DNA of 64,000 bases from Peromyscus leucopus (taxonomy: Eukaryota > Chordata > Mammalia > Rodentia > Cricetidae): positions 37,161,958 through 37,225,957 of the forward strand of contig NC_051075.1 in the NCBI RefSeq assembly GCF_004664715.2, read 5' to 3'. Shown here in pieces: positions 1 through 55,770 of the stretch. The first letter of the stretch is position 1. Each line of letters begins with the position of its first letter. The notes under the pieces are model-generated. The model saw only the letters and a program-made list of their open reading frames with translations, did no database searches and was not told the origin of the DNA. A program made the position numbers and the translations under genes.

Positions 1-133
1 ATGGCATCATTTACCATGTTCATCTGCTAGATTTATCTATCCCCAGAGATACAGATACAGTCTAATTCTAATGTCTGTTTTTTTTCTTTTTTTGTGATAT
101 TTACTAATTCTAAATCACTAATTCATTTTTAAA

Positions 134-135
<2 letters not shown>

Positions 136-213
<78 letters not shown>
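136..213 (+). repeat. (TG)n microsatellite
   Basis: Nearly pure TG dinucleotide run with one TATG interruption, adjoining a reversed B2/B3 SINE. Confidence 0.97.
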
Positions 214-214
<1 letters not shown>

Positions 215-349
215 TTTGCAGGTGCCCTTAGAGACCAGAAGAGGGTGTTGAATTCCCCTGGAACTAGTTAGAGGCAGTTATGAGCCATATGACAGGTCCT
301 TTGCAAGAGCAATAAACACTCTTAGCCACTGAGCCATCTCTCTATCCCC
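214..349 (-). repeat. B2/B3 SINE fragment
   Basis: Reverse-orientation B2-family body (AGAGGGTGTTGAATTCCCCTGGA ... CACTGAGCCATCTCTCTATCCCC read on +). Confidence 0.8.
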
Positions 350-501
350 TAGATCTATTATTTTCTTAGTACTATGGAATGGTGATATACCATTACTTCT
401 TCAATTACTAGGTGAACTACTTCTATTAAAAAAAAGTCAACTTTCCCTCATGAAATATTTGGTTATTCTGAGGTATAATTTATACAGGGAAGAATTTAGA
501 A

Positions 502-505
<4 letters not shown>

Positions 506-553
<48 letters not shown>

Positions 554-590
554 CCTACCTCTAAATAAATAAATAAATAAATAAATAAAA
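506..590 (+). repeat. (CA)n followed by (CTAC)n and (AAAT)n
   Basis: CA run to 550, then CTAC and TAAA tetranucleotide repeats. Confidence 0.95.
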
Positions 591-767
591 TATATACATT
601 GTTAAAGCTTAGATTATGAACAGTTGACTGTTTTCATCAATAGCTTTGATACACTTTATTCCCAGAAGGTGGAAGAGGAACAAGAGTCCAAAATCATCCT
701 TGCCTATATAAATGAATTCAAATCCAGCCTGGGACAGACAAGACCCTTTCTCAAACTCTAAAATGAG

Positions 768-995
768 GGTCTGGAGAGATGGCTGAGCAGTTAGGAGCAC
801 TGGCTGCTCCTGCAGAGGACCCAGGTCTGGTTCTCAGCCCCAATGTGGCGGCTCATGACTGTAGTTGGTTCCAGAGGTCCCATGCACTCTTCTGACCACC
901 ACAGGTACCAGAAATGAATGAGATGCAGACACACATGCAGGCAAAATCACTCATATACATAACATTTTAAAAAAATGAATAAAAATAAAATTTAA
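768..995 (+). repeat. B2 SINE
   Basis: Starts GGTCTGGAGAGATGGCTGAG with Pol III A/B-box-like head and ends in an A-rich AATAAAA tail. Confidence 0.88.
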
Positions 996-1648
996 ACTTA
1001 GTATTATGAACAATTTTAAGATAAAAATACATATATCTTTGACATCTCAAAGTTAGGACATTCTCTATTTTAAATAAAATTTCCCTTAAAGAACAAGTAA
1101 GCTCTTAGCTTCCTGGCTGCTGTGAGGTAAACAGCTTCATCTATTACACTCTTCTTTGCTATTCTTTCAAATCACAACCCCAGAATGATGGAGCCAGCCA
1201 AGCACAGACTGAAACCTTTGAATGAGCGAAAATATTCGTTTCCTGTTTTGTTTTGAAAAGAAGAGCAGGCAAGACATGGAGAAAGCTAGGCTTGCTGTAT
1301 TATTTTTAGGCAATGTCATATACTGTTAGTTAAAACAAATTTGTGCTTTATTTAATAATACACATTTTGGTAACGTCTATATGTTTAATTATGAAGTCCC
1401 GGAGTTTCATTTCATATGCTGTGATTCTGAAATTTTAAGTAGGAAACTCTTATTTTTCCAGTGCTGAAGGAATTTCCTGCAATACTTTCCCAGAAGTAAA
1501 TACTATTTTTTTCAATGTTAATGATCCAAAATAAAAGAACAAGATTAAGAAGAATAGGAGGAAAAAATCATATTTTTTTAGTTGAAGGAATGGAACCTTG
1601 AGGTGACATAAAATGTTAAAATTTTTAAGATTTTTTTTTCATGAGTAT

Positions 1649-1732
1649 GAGAGAGGGAGGGAGGGAGAGAGGGGAAGGGAGAAAGAGAGAGGGAGGGAGG
1701 AAGGGAGGGAGGGGGAGGGAGGAAGGGAGAGG

Positions 1733-1798
<66 letters not shown>

Positions 1799-1935
1799 AC
1801 CATGAGTGTTCAGGCGTTCACAGGGGTCAGAAGAAGGCATCAGATGGCTGGAACTGGACTTCAGGCAACTCTGAGCAGCATGAAGGGGTGGTGGAAACAG
1901 GGCTTAAGTCCTCTGAAACAGCAGCAAACTAGACC
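1649..1935 (-). repeat. (GGGA)/(GA)n tract next to a reversed B3 SINE
   Basis: Purine tract 1649-1796, last 60 bases pure GA. From 1797 a degraded B2/B3 body in reverse orientation follows. The tract explains the Arg/Glu-rich and Ser/Leu-rich open frames here, which are not genes. Confidence 0.8.
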
Positions 1936-2003
1936 CTAAATATCTTAAATTTATTTTCAAAGTCTTTACTTCTTTAAAGAAGTATTCTCAAACACTTCCA
2001 AAG

Positions 2004-2085
2004 GTCGCTGAGGATTGCTCCGCGGCAGAGCGCTTGCCTCGTGTTCGGAGGGCCTTGTGCTCAGTCTCCAACACTGACAGAGAGC
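2004..2085 (+). repeat. ID SINE
   Basis: Contains GAGGATTGCTCCGCGGCAGA GCGCTTGCCTCGTG, the tRNA-Ala-like ID core. Confidence 0.75.
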
Positions 2086-2290
2086 AAAAACGGCAGACAA
2101 GAAACGCTTGCGAAGGCGTTTGTTCTTTGAGCTTCTGGGACCTCAGAAGATGCTAAAAGCACACCAGAAATTTCAGAGCAGATAGCAATTACCCTAATAT
2201 TATTTCAGTTTTCTAAATGTGATAACTGGTTTATTTCTAAAGTAAACTCATGTATGACACAAGATTTAATCAAGCCTTTCAATATTATAC

Positions 2291-46718
<44,428 letters not shown>

Positions 46719-46857
46719 CTTGAAAAGAAAAATTCTCAGTTAAGGCACTGGCAAAATAATGTGAAATGAGCAAATTCAATGAGAATTCTACATGTAGTTA
46801 ATATTTTACTAAAATGGTTATATACCAATATAAATATTTTTAAAGCCAAAATGTAAA

Positions 46858-47080
46858 GGTAGCTAGAGAGATGGCTGAGCAATGGCGACTACTTGCTGCT
46901 CTGGCAGAAGACAAGGATTCAGTTCCCAGCACCCACATGGCCACTCAAAACTGTTGGTAACTCCAGATCCCGGGGATCCATATGTCCTCTTCTGACTTCC
47001 TTGGGCACGCATATGGTACACAGGTGTATACATACAGGCAAAACACCCATACACAAAAATATCTTTTAAATTTTTAACTA
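46858..47080 (+). repeat. B2 SINE
   Basis: GTAGCTAGAGAGATGGCTGA head, GATCCATATGTCCTCTTCTG body. Confidence 0.88.
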
Positions 47081-47189
47081 AAAAAAAAAAACAACTATTT
47101 GTTGGTCTGTGTCCCTTTTTCTTAATCCTTTTTAAATTCTGAGAATCTATAGAAGTCCTTGGACCTTCTACTTCCCACTATTTAAAACA

Positions 47190-47480
47190 ACGTTCTGGCT
47201 GGGGAGACGGCCGTCAATAAAGTGCCTGTCCTGCATCTGTGAGAACCGGAGCTCCAGCCACACAACCCATGGACAAGCTGGCACGATGGTACATGCCTGT
47301 AACCACAGCACTGGGTGGGGAGGGCAAGCTTGCAGAGCACTGGAGCTGGCCAATCAGTCTAGTCTACTTGGTGAGTTTCTGGCCACAGAGAAACCCTGCC
47401 TCAAAAAGCAAGGTGAGGAGTGATGCTTAAGGCTGACCTCTGGCCTCCACACGCACACACATGTACCCAGACACACCCAC
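47190..47480 (+). repeat. B3A/RSINE-like SINE
   Basis: TTCTGGCTGGGGAGACGGCC head, a B1-like middle (GTACATGCCTGTAACCACAG) and CTGACCTCTGGCCTCCACAC end. Confidence 0.7.
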
Positions 47481-47554
47481 ACCAATACATGCACCCACAC
47501 AAATATATGCACACATATACTCTTGCAATCACCCAAACATCCCCACACAAATGA

Positions 47555-47555
<1 letters not shown>

Positions 47556-47599
<44 letters not shown>
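47556..47599 (+). repeat. (CA)n microsatellite
   Basis: Pure CA run after a CA/CCCA-rich stretch. Confidence 0.97.
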
Positions 47600-47605
<6 letters not shown>

Positions 47606-48479
47606 CAAAGCATACTCCCCTAAATATTATATATACTTTTAGAGGAATCACAGCTATCTTTAGTCTACCTAAAATCTACTAGAAGACTGTGAAAACTAGG
47701 TCCTGAGTCTCAGAAACAGACAGAGCTACTTTTGAAAACTCCTATTAGAGACTGTCTCTACAGTGGCATGCATGTGCCATAACTACTCAGTTATGCTGGG
47801 CTTTCACAATTTTTTCTAAAGCTAGAACCTGGTAATTTATCCTAGTAATCCAGTGTGACTGTATATAAAAACACAGTAAGTGACAGTTAACCTGAATATT
47901 GCAAATAGTTGTTGAAAACACTAGGCCCTGCTCTAACTTTTCATGCCACAGTATTAAAGGGTCTGGCACTACTGACAAGTGTAACAGAAATCTTCAATAT
48001 CCTCTCCATTATCTTTGAAAACTGTCTCAGTAACTGAAAAGCCTTTCCACAGAGAAATCAGAATGAGATCATTGGATTATCAAAATTTAGCATGAAATGT
48101 TCCCTTCCACATGGAGTAGCCCACTCCTGAAAAGTACCATGGCATAAATGAGTATATTCTACCCTCTTCTATCCTCTGTGGGTCGGTGCTGAAGCTCCTC
48201 CTCTTACCGTACATTAATATTTGTGTCTTCTCAAGGACCACCTCCTGACTTTCTTGATCTTCTATTTTACATTTCTTCTCTTTCTGTTTTATCTGCAGTC
48301 TGCATTTTTTGAGATGGCTACTTAGTAATTGTTTTTCATCTTTTCTATCATGTACACTGTCTATAAAATCTACTAAGGCTTTTAATACATTTTCATAATA
48401 AAAGTAATTCCTAATTTCTAATATTCTTTAGAATCCAGTAATTATTTCAGAATTCCTAAACATAAGAGATTTTGTTTGT
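47600..48479. other. Intron 1 sequence without recognisable features
   Basis: Nothing assignable by eye. Confidence 0.5.
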
Positions 48480-48745
48480 TTTTTAAGCTAAGTATCCCCA
48501 TGTAGTCTAGGGTGGCATAGACTTCTGCCCTTGGCCTCCTAAGTGCCAGAATTTACAGGGGTGTACTGTCACTCCTGAGTTATACATGGGAGGTGAAGAT
48601 GTTTTGCATTGGGTTTTACAATAATCGCATGTAGTGTATAAAAACAAAAACATACTTTGTGAGATTCAGGGGCTCTAGCTCATTGATAGAGAGCTTGCCT
48701 GGTATAGTCAAGGTTCTCAGTTTGATACCCAGAAGCATAAAGGAA
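48480..48745. repeat. Old reversed B1 (48480-48600) and forward ID SINE (48664-48745)
   Basis: Reverse B1-like CCCCATGTAGTCTAGGGTGG; then ID-like CTCTAGCTCATTGATAGAGA GCTTGCCTGG. Confidence 0.65.
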
Positions 48746-49016
48746 CACAACACAATAATTTGATGATTTCAGCTTTTTGAAATTTGTTGAGACTACAGTT
48801 CACTATAGTCGGCATCACTGATGAAGTTGTCAAGCATTTAAAGAAGAAATCAACAATATTAAGCAAACTCACTCAGAAAACAGAAAAAGACTGACAGACC
48901 TATTTTGAGATTAGCTTAGATTAAAAAAAAAAAGATAAAAATGATAGGCCATACGCCATTTTCACCAAAAAACTCAGAAAAGAAAGTCAAAATAAAATAT
49001 CAGCTAGCTAAATTCC

Positions 49017-49017
<1 letters not shown>

Positions 49018-49062
<45 letters not shown>
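49018..49062 (+). repeat. (CA)n microsatellite
   Basis: Pure CA run. Confidence 0.97.
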
Positions 49063-49063
<1 letters not shown>

Positions 49064-49084
49064 GCATGCTCACACACAATACAA

Positions 49085-49430
49085 CAAACAAGTTAGGTTT
49101 TTCCTAGATAAGGAAGGTTGGTTTAATAATGGAAAAATCAAGTAATATAATTCATCATGTTAACATATTAACAGAAAAACTTATAGCCATGTCAATAGAT
49201 GTAGAAAAAGCACCTGAAAAAAATCCAAATCCAACATTCACTCATGATAAAATTTTCAAAGTGTTTCCTTAATTTAATAGAATTTTTTTCCTCATTTGTG
49301 AAAAGTTATCTATAAGAATACTGTAATAAAATCATAGTTAATGATAAAATAATAAAAGCTTGCCTCTGAGATCAAGAGAAAGGCAAGGCAAGGCTATTGG
49401 TTGCTCCCCACAAACTGGTGGTAAGATGAA
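49085..49430 (+). repeat. L1 ORF2 fragment
   Basis: TAATATAATTCATCATGTTAACATATTAACAG and CAATAGATGTAGAAAAAGCACCTGA match the L1 reverse-transcriptase region encoding IISIDAEKAFD-type sequence. Non-functional. Confidence 0.75.
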
Positions 49431-49517
49431 GCTATTTCTGAAGACAACACCCACACAACTCATTGAACATTGAGAACTTGAGCTGGTGCCTACATAGAGC
49501 CTCCATCCCGACCCACT

Positions 49518-49822
49518 TGTGGTGATATACTGTGTACCCCATTAAAGCTTGCCTGAGGATCAGAGGACAGAGCCAGCCACTAGATTAGACATAGAGGCCA
49601 GGCAGTGGTGGCACACACCTTTAATCCCAGTACTGGGAAGCACACACGTCTTTTATCCCAGGAAGTGATGTCCAGGCAGAGAAAGGTATATAAGGCGTGA
49701 GGCTGAGGATTTCGTAGAGGTAGGCTAGTGGCTGGTTGTTCTGCTTCTCCGATCTTTCAGCTTTTACCCAATGCCTGGCTCTGGGTTTTTTATTCTAAGA
49801 CCTTTTTAAGATTCGTGCTACA
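49518..49822 (+). mobile_element. Solo LTR, 305 bp, related to the chimeric element's LTR
   Basis: Starts TGTGGTGATATACTGTG and ends AAGATTCGTGCTACA. CCCACT (49512-49517) and CCAACT (49823-49828) form a 6-bp duplication with one change. It carries a TATA box (GGTATATAAGG near 49685) and a B1-like segment in its U3. Its last 98 bp align with the 106-bp repeats at 6357 and 8599. Confidence 0.85.
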
Positions 49823-49829
49823 CCAACTA

Positions 49830-50989
49830 GTGTTCCTGGCACTGGGAGGCACTCTGCATGATACCAAGGGAGAAGAGTAAACACTAGCCTAGATACAAAC
49901 CCTCCAATCTACAATGGTGGCTTCCTTGAAAGATATGCTGGTGACACAAAAGCTGCAGACGTGAGCAGCTACTATCTGACTGAATTTAAGGTGCACTCCA
50001 TGAGATGGAGCCCTCTTTGACACTGCTCAGGTGTCTAAGAACCTAAGACTAGACAGGCCAAGGACCTAGGCAAAAACCAAATACTATTGTTCTGCTAAAA
50101 GAACGTAGCAATAAAATGACTTCTAGTGACACTCTGCTATACCCATAGATCGGTGTCTTGATCAGCCATCATCAGAGAACTTTCTCCTACAGCAGATGAG
50201 AACAAATACAGAGACCCACACTGGACAACGAGCAGAGGGTAAGATACCTTGGAACACTCAAATCTAAATTGGTTTTTCCATCAAATCCCTCACCTTAGGG
50301 CTCAGGGAACCCTGAAGAAGAGGAAGCAGAAAGATTTTAAGAGCCAGAAGGATAGAGGACACCAAGGAAATCAGGCCTTCTACACAGAGCAGGACTGATA
50401 AACATATGAATTCAGTGTCTGTAGCAGCATGCACAGGGCCTTTATGGGTCAGCATCAGATGGGGTCCCAGCACCCAGATGGGAAGTGGACACGTGCCCCC
50501 ACCCCTAACTCAGAAGATGACTCTAACTGATAACTGCTTGAACAAGAAAACATTAGTTTTTACCAATGGAGTCTCCGCAGGTATACAGCCACTCTTAAGG
50601 GCAGGCCCCATGCACAGCAGTAGACGGCCAACACAAAACTCAGAGGCATGTTTGGAGGATCACTGTCTCATAATGCTTTGTCAGACATTTTATTTTTAAA
50701 GTTGTAGGTCTTCTGCATATAGATTATGGTATCTAGTTTTGTGTTTTTATGGGATTTCTGCGTGGATGAACATGTGTGTCTCTGTGTCTATATGTTTTTC
50801 TTGTGATTTTTTTCTTTGGTTCCTTTCCTTTTGTTTGTTTTTATTTTCTCTTATTTATTATTACATTTTAGATTCCTGTTTGTTTTCTAATGAGGGGGGG
50901 GAGGGAAAGTAAGTTGTGGGCTTAGATGAGAGAGAAGGATCTGAGAAAAATCCAGAATATAATGTATACTAAAAAAAATCTGTTTTCAG
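49830..50989. other. Intron 1 sequence, unassigned, possibly degraded L1
   Basis: CAGCACCCAGATGGGAAGTG and CTCATAATGCTTTGTCAG have the feel of rodent L1 interior, but I cannot place it. No gene seen. Confidence 0.4.
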
Positions 50990-51165
50990 GGCTGGAGAGA
51001 TGGCTCAGAGGTTAAGGGCACTGGTTGCTCTTCCAAAGGACCTGAGTTCAATTCCCAACAACTACATGGTGTGTGTAATGAGATCTGGTGCCCTCTTCTG
51101 GCGTGTAGGGATACATGCAAACAGAACACTGTATACATAAATAAATAAATCTTTTAAAAAATTTT
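50990..51165 (+). repeat. B2 SINE (young)
   Basis: GGGCTGGAGAGATGGCTCAG head, AATGAGATCTGGTGCCCTCTTCTGG body, AAATAAATAAATC tail. Confidence 0.95.
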
Positions 51166-51217
51166 TTAAAGATTTCTATTTTCAATTTTTAAAAATTTTA
51201 AGGAAAAAAAGAGAGAG

Positions 51218-51365
51218 AGGCCAGACATGGTGGTGCACACCTTTAATCCCAGCACTCTGGAGACACAGAGCAGAGACTCTCTGAGTTGGAGGCCAGTCTG
51301 GTCTGCATAGTGAGTTCCAGGAAGGCCAGGGCTATATGGAGGGACCTTTTCTCAAAAAACTGGGG
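51218..51365 (+). repeat. B1 SINE
   Basis: GGCCAGACATGGTGGTGCAC to TTTTCTCAAAAAAC. Confidence 0.9.
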
Positions 51366-51504
51366 GGAGGGGGGAGGAAAAGAAAGGAAGAGAAAGAGAG
51401 AAGAGGTAAGGACACTGTCTATTATTTCCACTCCATATTATAGGGGTCCTAGGCGGTGCTTAAACAAGAAGACAAAAGAAAGTCTAAGAACCTGTAAGGA
51501 GGTC

Positions 51505-51775
51505 TGAGGTGGGCTCAATGGTTCAGAGAGTTTGCTGCTCAAGCATGAGGACCTGAGTTCAAATCTCTAGCACCACACAAAAAACTCTTATAACCCCAGC
51601 AATGTGGGGAGTGCAGACCGGAGGCTCTCTGGGGCTGGCTGAACACCAACCTACCTCTAGGCTCAGTGGGAGACCCTGACCTAAGGGAGGAAGATGGAGA
51701 ATGACTGGGCAGAACACCTACTACCCCCTCTAGCCAGCACACACGTGCACACACACATACACAGAGAAAGAATCA
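51505..51775 (+). repeat. B3A/RSINE-like SINE
   Basis: GAGGTGGGCTCAATGGTTCA head, GGCTCTCTGGGGCTGGCTGA middle and CACACGTGCACACACAC end. Confidence 0.7.
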
Positions 51776-51973
51776 GAAAAACACTTCATTTGCAGATGAG
51801 CTGGTTATTCCTTCTGCTGATATATGCAGATAAACATCTGTGAGTGTCCTGCTGAGAGAGTCAGATGAAGTTATCCTCTAAATGGGTAGACTGCCCTTCC
51901 TGTGTGGGCAGCTCCAATCTAATCTATTAAATATGTGAATAAAAGACTGAGTAATAAAAAATTCGTTTCTCTC

Positions 51974-52577
51974 CTGAGTGAGGTAACCCAAACCCAGAAA
52001 GACAGTCATGGTATGTACTCACTCATAAGTGGATTCTAGATATAAAATAAAGAACAATCAGACCACAGCCCATAGAACCATAGAGGCTATATATATAGCA
52101 TGGAGGTCCCTAGGACGACTGTGGCTTATAATAAATTTCAGTTTTACTCAATTATTGAAAAAAAAAATAGCCAAATGAATGGAAACACATGAACTATGAA
52201 CCAAAGGCTGAGGGGCCCCCTGCTGGATCAGGCCCTCTGAATAGGTGAGACAGTTGAATGGCTTGATCAGTTTGGGAGGCAACTAGGCAGTGGGACCAAG
52301 TCCTGTGCTCATTGCATGAGTTGGCTGTTTGAAACCTGGAGCTTATGCAGGGACGCTTGGCTCAGTCTGGGAGGAAGGGACTGGACCTGCCTGGACTGAG
52401 TCTACCAGGTTGATTGCAGAGCTTGGGGGAGGACTTGTCCTGGAGGAGGTGGGAATCGGGGGTAGGCTGGGAGTAAGGGAAGGGTGTGGGAGCGGGTAGA
52501 ATAGGGGAACCCGTGGCTGATATGTAGAACTGAATGGTATTGTAAAATAAAATAAAATTAAAAAAAAAATAGAAAAA
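51974..52577 (+). mobile_element. L1 3' end (truncated rodent L1)
   Basis: Starts in the end of ORF2 (GAGTGAGGTAACCCAAACCCAGAAAGACAG), continues into the G-rich rodent L1 3'UTR (GAGGAGGTGGGAATCGGGGG) and an A-rich tail at 52546-52580. The target duplication AAAAAATTCGTTTCTC is at 51956-51971 and 52578-52593. Confidence 0.92.
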
Positions 52578-52593
52578 AAAAAATTCGTTTCTC

Positions 52594-52764
52594 GCCGGGC
52601 AGTGGTGGCGCACGCCTTTAATCCCAGCACTCGGAAGGCAGACCCAGGCAGATCTCTGTGAGTTCAAGGCCAGTCTGGGCTACCAAGTGAGTTCCAGGAA
52701 AGGTGCAAAGCTACATAGAGAAACCCTGTCTCGAAAAACCAAAACAAACAAAACAAAACAAAAC
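52594..52764 (+). repeat. B1 SINE (young, full length)
   Basis: GCCGGGCAGTGGTGGCGCAC to TCTCGAAAAACCAAAACAAAC. Flanked by AAAAAATTCGTTTCTC on both sides (52578-52593 and 52765-52780). Confidence 0.95.
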
Positions 52765-52782
52765 AAAAAATTCGTTTCTCTC

Positions 52783-53674
52783 TGGCAATAAGGAATCCTT
52801 TTCTCTTTTCCTCACTAGGTCTGAGCTGAGCTATTGCTCACATGGAAACCGACAGCATTGGCTCTCCTGGTTCTCAGGCTGCAACCGTACTCAACTTTCC
52901 TGGGTCTCCAACTAAGTAAAAGCACGCCTCAGACCTCGCAGCCTCTCTAATTGCATAAGCCAATTTCTTCATAGTAAATCTCTTTAAAAATGCGTATACA
53001 AGCATGTGTGTGACTAATTTGGTTTCTATGAGACTCCAGACTAATACTATACTCATGTAGGACAAAACTACTTTACAAATAAATTATTTGAATTCATAAA
53101 AAACAAACTTTCAACTCTATGTACCATCAACAAAGCTGTTAATAAAAATTGCAAATAATAGCACTTACAATTTTAAAAATAAGGTGCCTTGAACTAAATC
53201 TTACCAAAAACATGACTCCTATTCAGAAAACTAAACTGAGAGAAATTAAAAGATGAAACAAATTAATGATAATATTGTGTTGTGAATTATCAGACATAAG
53301 TATACCAATTCTTTCCAAACTAACCCAAAAAGTTAATAAAATCTCAATTAAAAGAACGTGTAATTCAATTGATAAGATGACTTTCAAAATATAGACAGAT
53401 AATTTAAAAAAAAAAGAACCTAAGGAAATCTATCTACCTTTTGCTGTTTATTCTTTTACTCTGTATGTACTGATCATACTACTGTGTGCTTAATAAATTC
53501 TTTCTTCAAAACAAAAACAGTTATCATAGATCACTCACAGCACCATATAAACAGTACAGCAAAGATACAGTAATACTGAAACCTATATAAAACATTGTTT
53601 AATCTTCAAAACAATATTAATGAGACACTAGATTAAAAGAATACCTATAATAAGGTTCAAGATCAGACAAAATT
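52783..53674. other. Intron 1 sequence without recognisable features
   Basis: AT-rich. Some stretches (AATCTCAATTAAAAGAACG) may be decayed L1, not assignable with confidence. Confidence 0.45.
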
Positions 53675-53830
53675 GCTGGCATAGTGTCACACATCTGTAA
53701 TCCCAGCACTTAGTCAGCAGAAGCAGGTGGACATCTGTGAGTTTGAGGCCAGTTTGGTCTACATAGGAAATTCCATATTTACTATGTATACAGGACTACA
53801 TAGTGAGACCCTGTCTCAATGAATAAACAT
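53675..53830 (+). repeat. B1 SINE, diverged
   Basis: GCTGGCATAGTGTCACACAT to ACCCTGTCTCAATGAATAAAC. Confidence 0.85.
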
Positions 53831-54286
53831 ATTATATTAAATAGTAAAATGACAAAATTAAACCACTGCTTAGGAATACATGGGGAAAGGGAAAGACTAA
53901 TGAAGGGCACTATCTTCTGGAGAGTTTTATTAAGAAAAATAATGGCAATGTGCTGCTACCTGAATGACAGGTAAATATTTATGTTCTCTAGTTTGTGTAT
54001 TTATCCTTTATGTGTTTTCCAATTTGTGTCAAATATCACCAACAAATGTTTCAAAAGCTAAGAGAATCCTATCATTTGGCAAGCTGCGATCATTTAACTG
54101 AGATGAGATAATCAAGGAGATAAATTACCACTAAAATAATTTTAAATAATATCCCTAGAATCCAATTCAATGGATAAAATTAAAATGATAGAATACTGGA
54201 GACAGAGAATAGCTTACAAGATTGAGAGGGATTGGACTACATACATGAAACTAGCATTAACCACTTGCAGACAGTAAGACCACAAG

Positions 54287-54786
54287 TGTGGCATGAATTT
54301 CTAAAAGGTCTTATTAAATAAAAACAAAAACCAAAAAACTCAGGGGCCAGGTATTGAGGTGAATTCTGAAAGATCAGAGAAGCAGAACAAGCCACAGCCA
54401 ACATCACCTCGACAACTCCTCAGCCAATCCAATGGATCTCAGCTGAGCTGCTGCTGAAAGCCTAAAAGTGTAAAAGTCTCCAGTTCCTGGTCCTCACCTT
54501 TATACACCTTTCTGCCTCCTGCCATCACTTCCTGGGATTAAAGTCGTGTGTCTTTACCAAGTAAGACACGAGAGCTCAAGTGCTGGGATTAAAGGCGTGT
54601 GTCACCATGCCTGGCTGTTTCCAGTGTGGCCTTGAACTCACAGAGATCCAGATGGACCTCTGCCTCCAGAATACTAGGATTAAATGCGTGTGGGCTACCA
54701 CTGCCCAACCTCTATATTTAACATAGTTGCTGTTCTGGTCTCTGACCCCAGATAAGTTTATTGGGGTGTACAATATATCAACCACA
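54287..54786 (-). mobile_element. 3' LTR (500 bp) of an ERV, related to the chimeric element's LTR
   Basis: In sense (minus) it starts TGTGGTTGATATATTG at 54786 and ends ATGCCACA at 54287. A TATA-like GTGTATAAAGG lies near 54500. The last 116 bp align with the 106-bp repeats. The sequence just upstream in sense, AAAAAAGGGGAAA (54799-54787), is a clean polypurine tract, so this is a 3' LTR. A TSD partner was not found, so the rest of the element is truncated or rearranged. Confidence 0.8.
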
Positions 54787-55450
54787 TTTCCCCTTTTTTG
54801 TTTAAAATAAAAAAGTTACAACTAATAAGAAAAGTATACACAATAAATATATACAATACAGAAGCTTACAGCAATGTTTTCCTATCTACCCAACAAATTA
54901 TCAATCAACTATGATGGTAAATAAAGGCATTCCTAGACATAACGAAGATGGATATATACCATATGTATCACTTCTCATTAAGACTGTGACATATACAACA
55001 CTAAAACAAAACTATAAATCAAGGATGAGAAAAGATGGGCTACAGGAGAATGAAAAAAATCAGTATAGAAGAAAGGCTAAAGGGATGCCCAGGATTAAAG
55101 GAAATTATGTGACAAGAGCCACACACTGGGCATCAGAGTCACCAGTGCAGACCAAAACACGTCGGAAAACCTTGCAAAGAACTGTCTCAACAGATGAAGT
55201 CAAGAGCATACTCCATGGAACTAAAAGTTCTGGAAGAGTATTGAGACAACCAGCAGAAACCTGATCTTGAGACTAGTTCACAGAAAACTATACAAACAAG
55301 AAAACCAGATAATTACTAGTACCACTACATAATCATTAGTACCACTAAAAGCAAAAAGAACAAGTGCTTTAATATAAATAGCATGATGAGTCATAATAAC
55401 ATAAAATGATTATTAACCCAATCAAAATAAATATACAACCATGTAGAAGG
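54787..55450 (-). mobile_element. ERV internal 3' region, remnant
   Basis: Sequence following the polypurine tract away from the LTR. No recognisable env or pol. On the + strand it holds a 117-codon open frame (54911-55264) ending VLRQPAET that I do not recognise. The inner boundary is uncertain. Confidence 0.5.
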
Positions 55451-55589
55451 GAGGCAGGAAAATACGCATGGCAGGAAGGGGGAAAGTATTTCCTCTTACA
55501 CTCTGTACTTCCTTCACCTGGTAAGAGAAAACTCTGTATCAGTTACACTGTACACATCCACTATCTTCTTGGTATAAAAACCTTTTTTC

Positions 55590-55770
55590 CACTTATTTAT
55601 GTATGCATGTGCATGTGTGCAGACATGCACATGCCATGGCACATGTGGAGGTCAGAGGACAACCTGAGGAAGTCACGTCGTCTTCTCCCACCACATGGAT
55701 TCAGGTTTTGCACTCAGGCACCAGGCTTGGCAGCACATGCCATCTCACTGACCATAAAAATCCTATTTCT
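55590..55770 (-). repeat. B3 SINE
   Basis: GTGGAGGTCAGAGGACAACC and GGCTTGGCAGCACATGCCAT in reverse orientation. Confidence 0.8.

Noticed and set aside
1613..1939. Long Arg/Glu-rich (+) and Ser/Leu-rich (-) open frames
   Set aside because: They are translations of the GA purine tract and a reversed B3 SINE.
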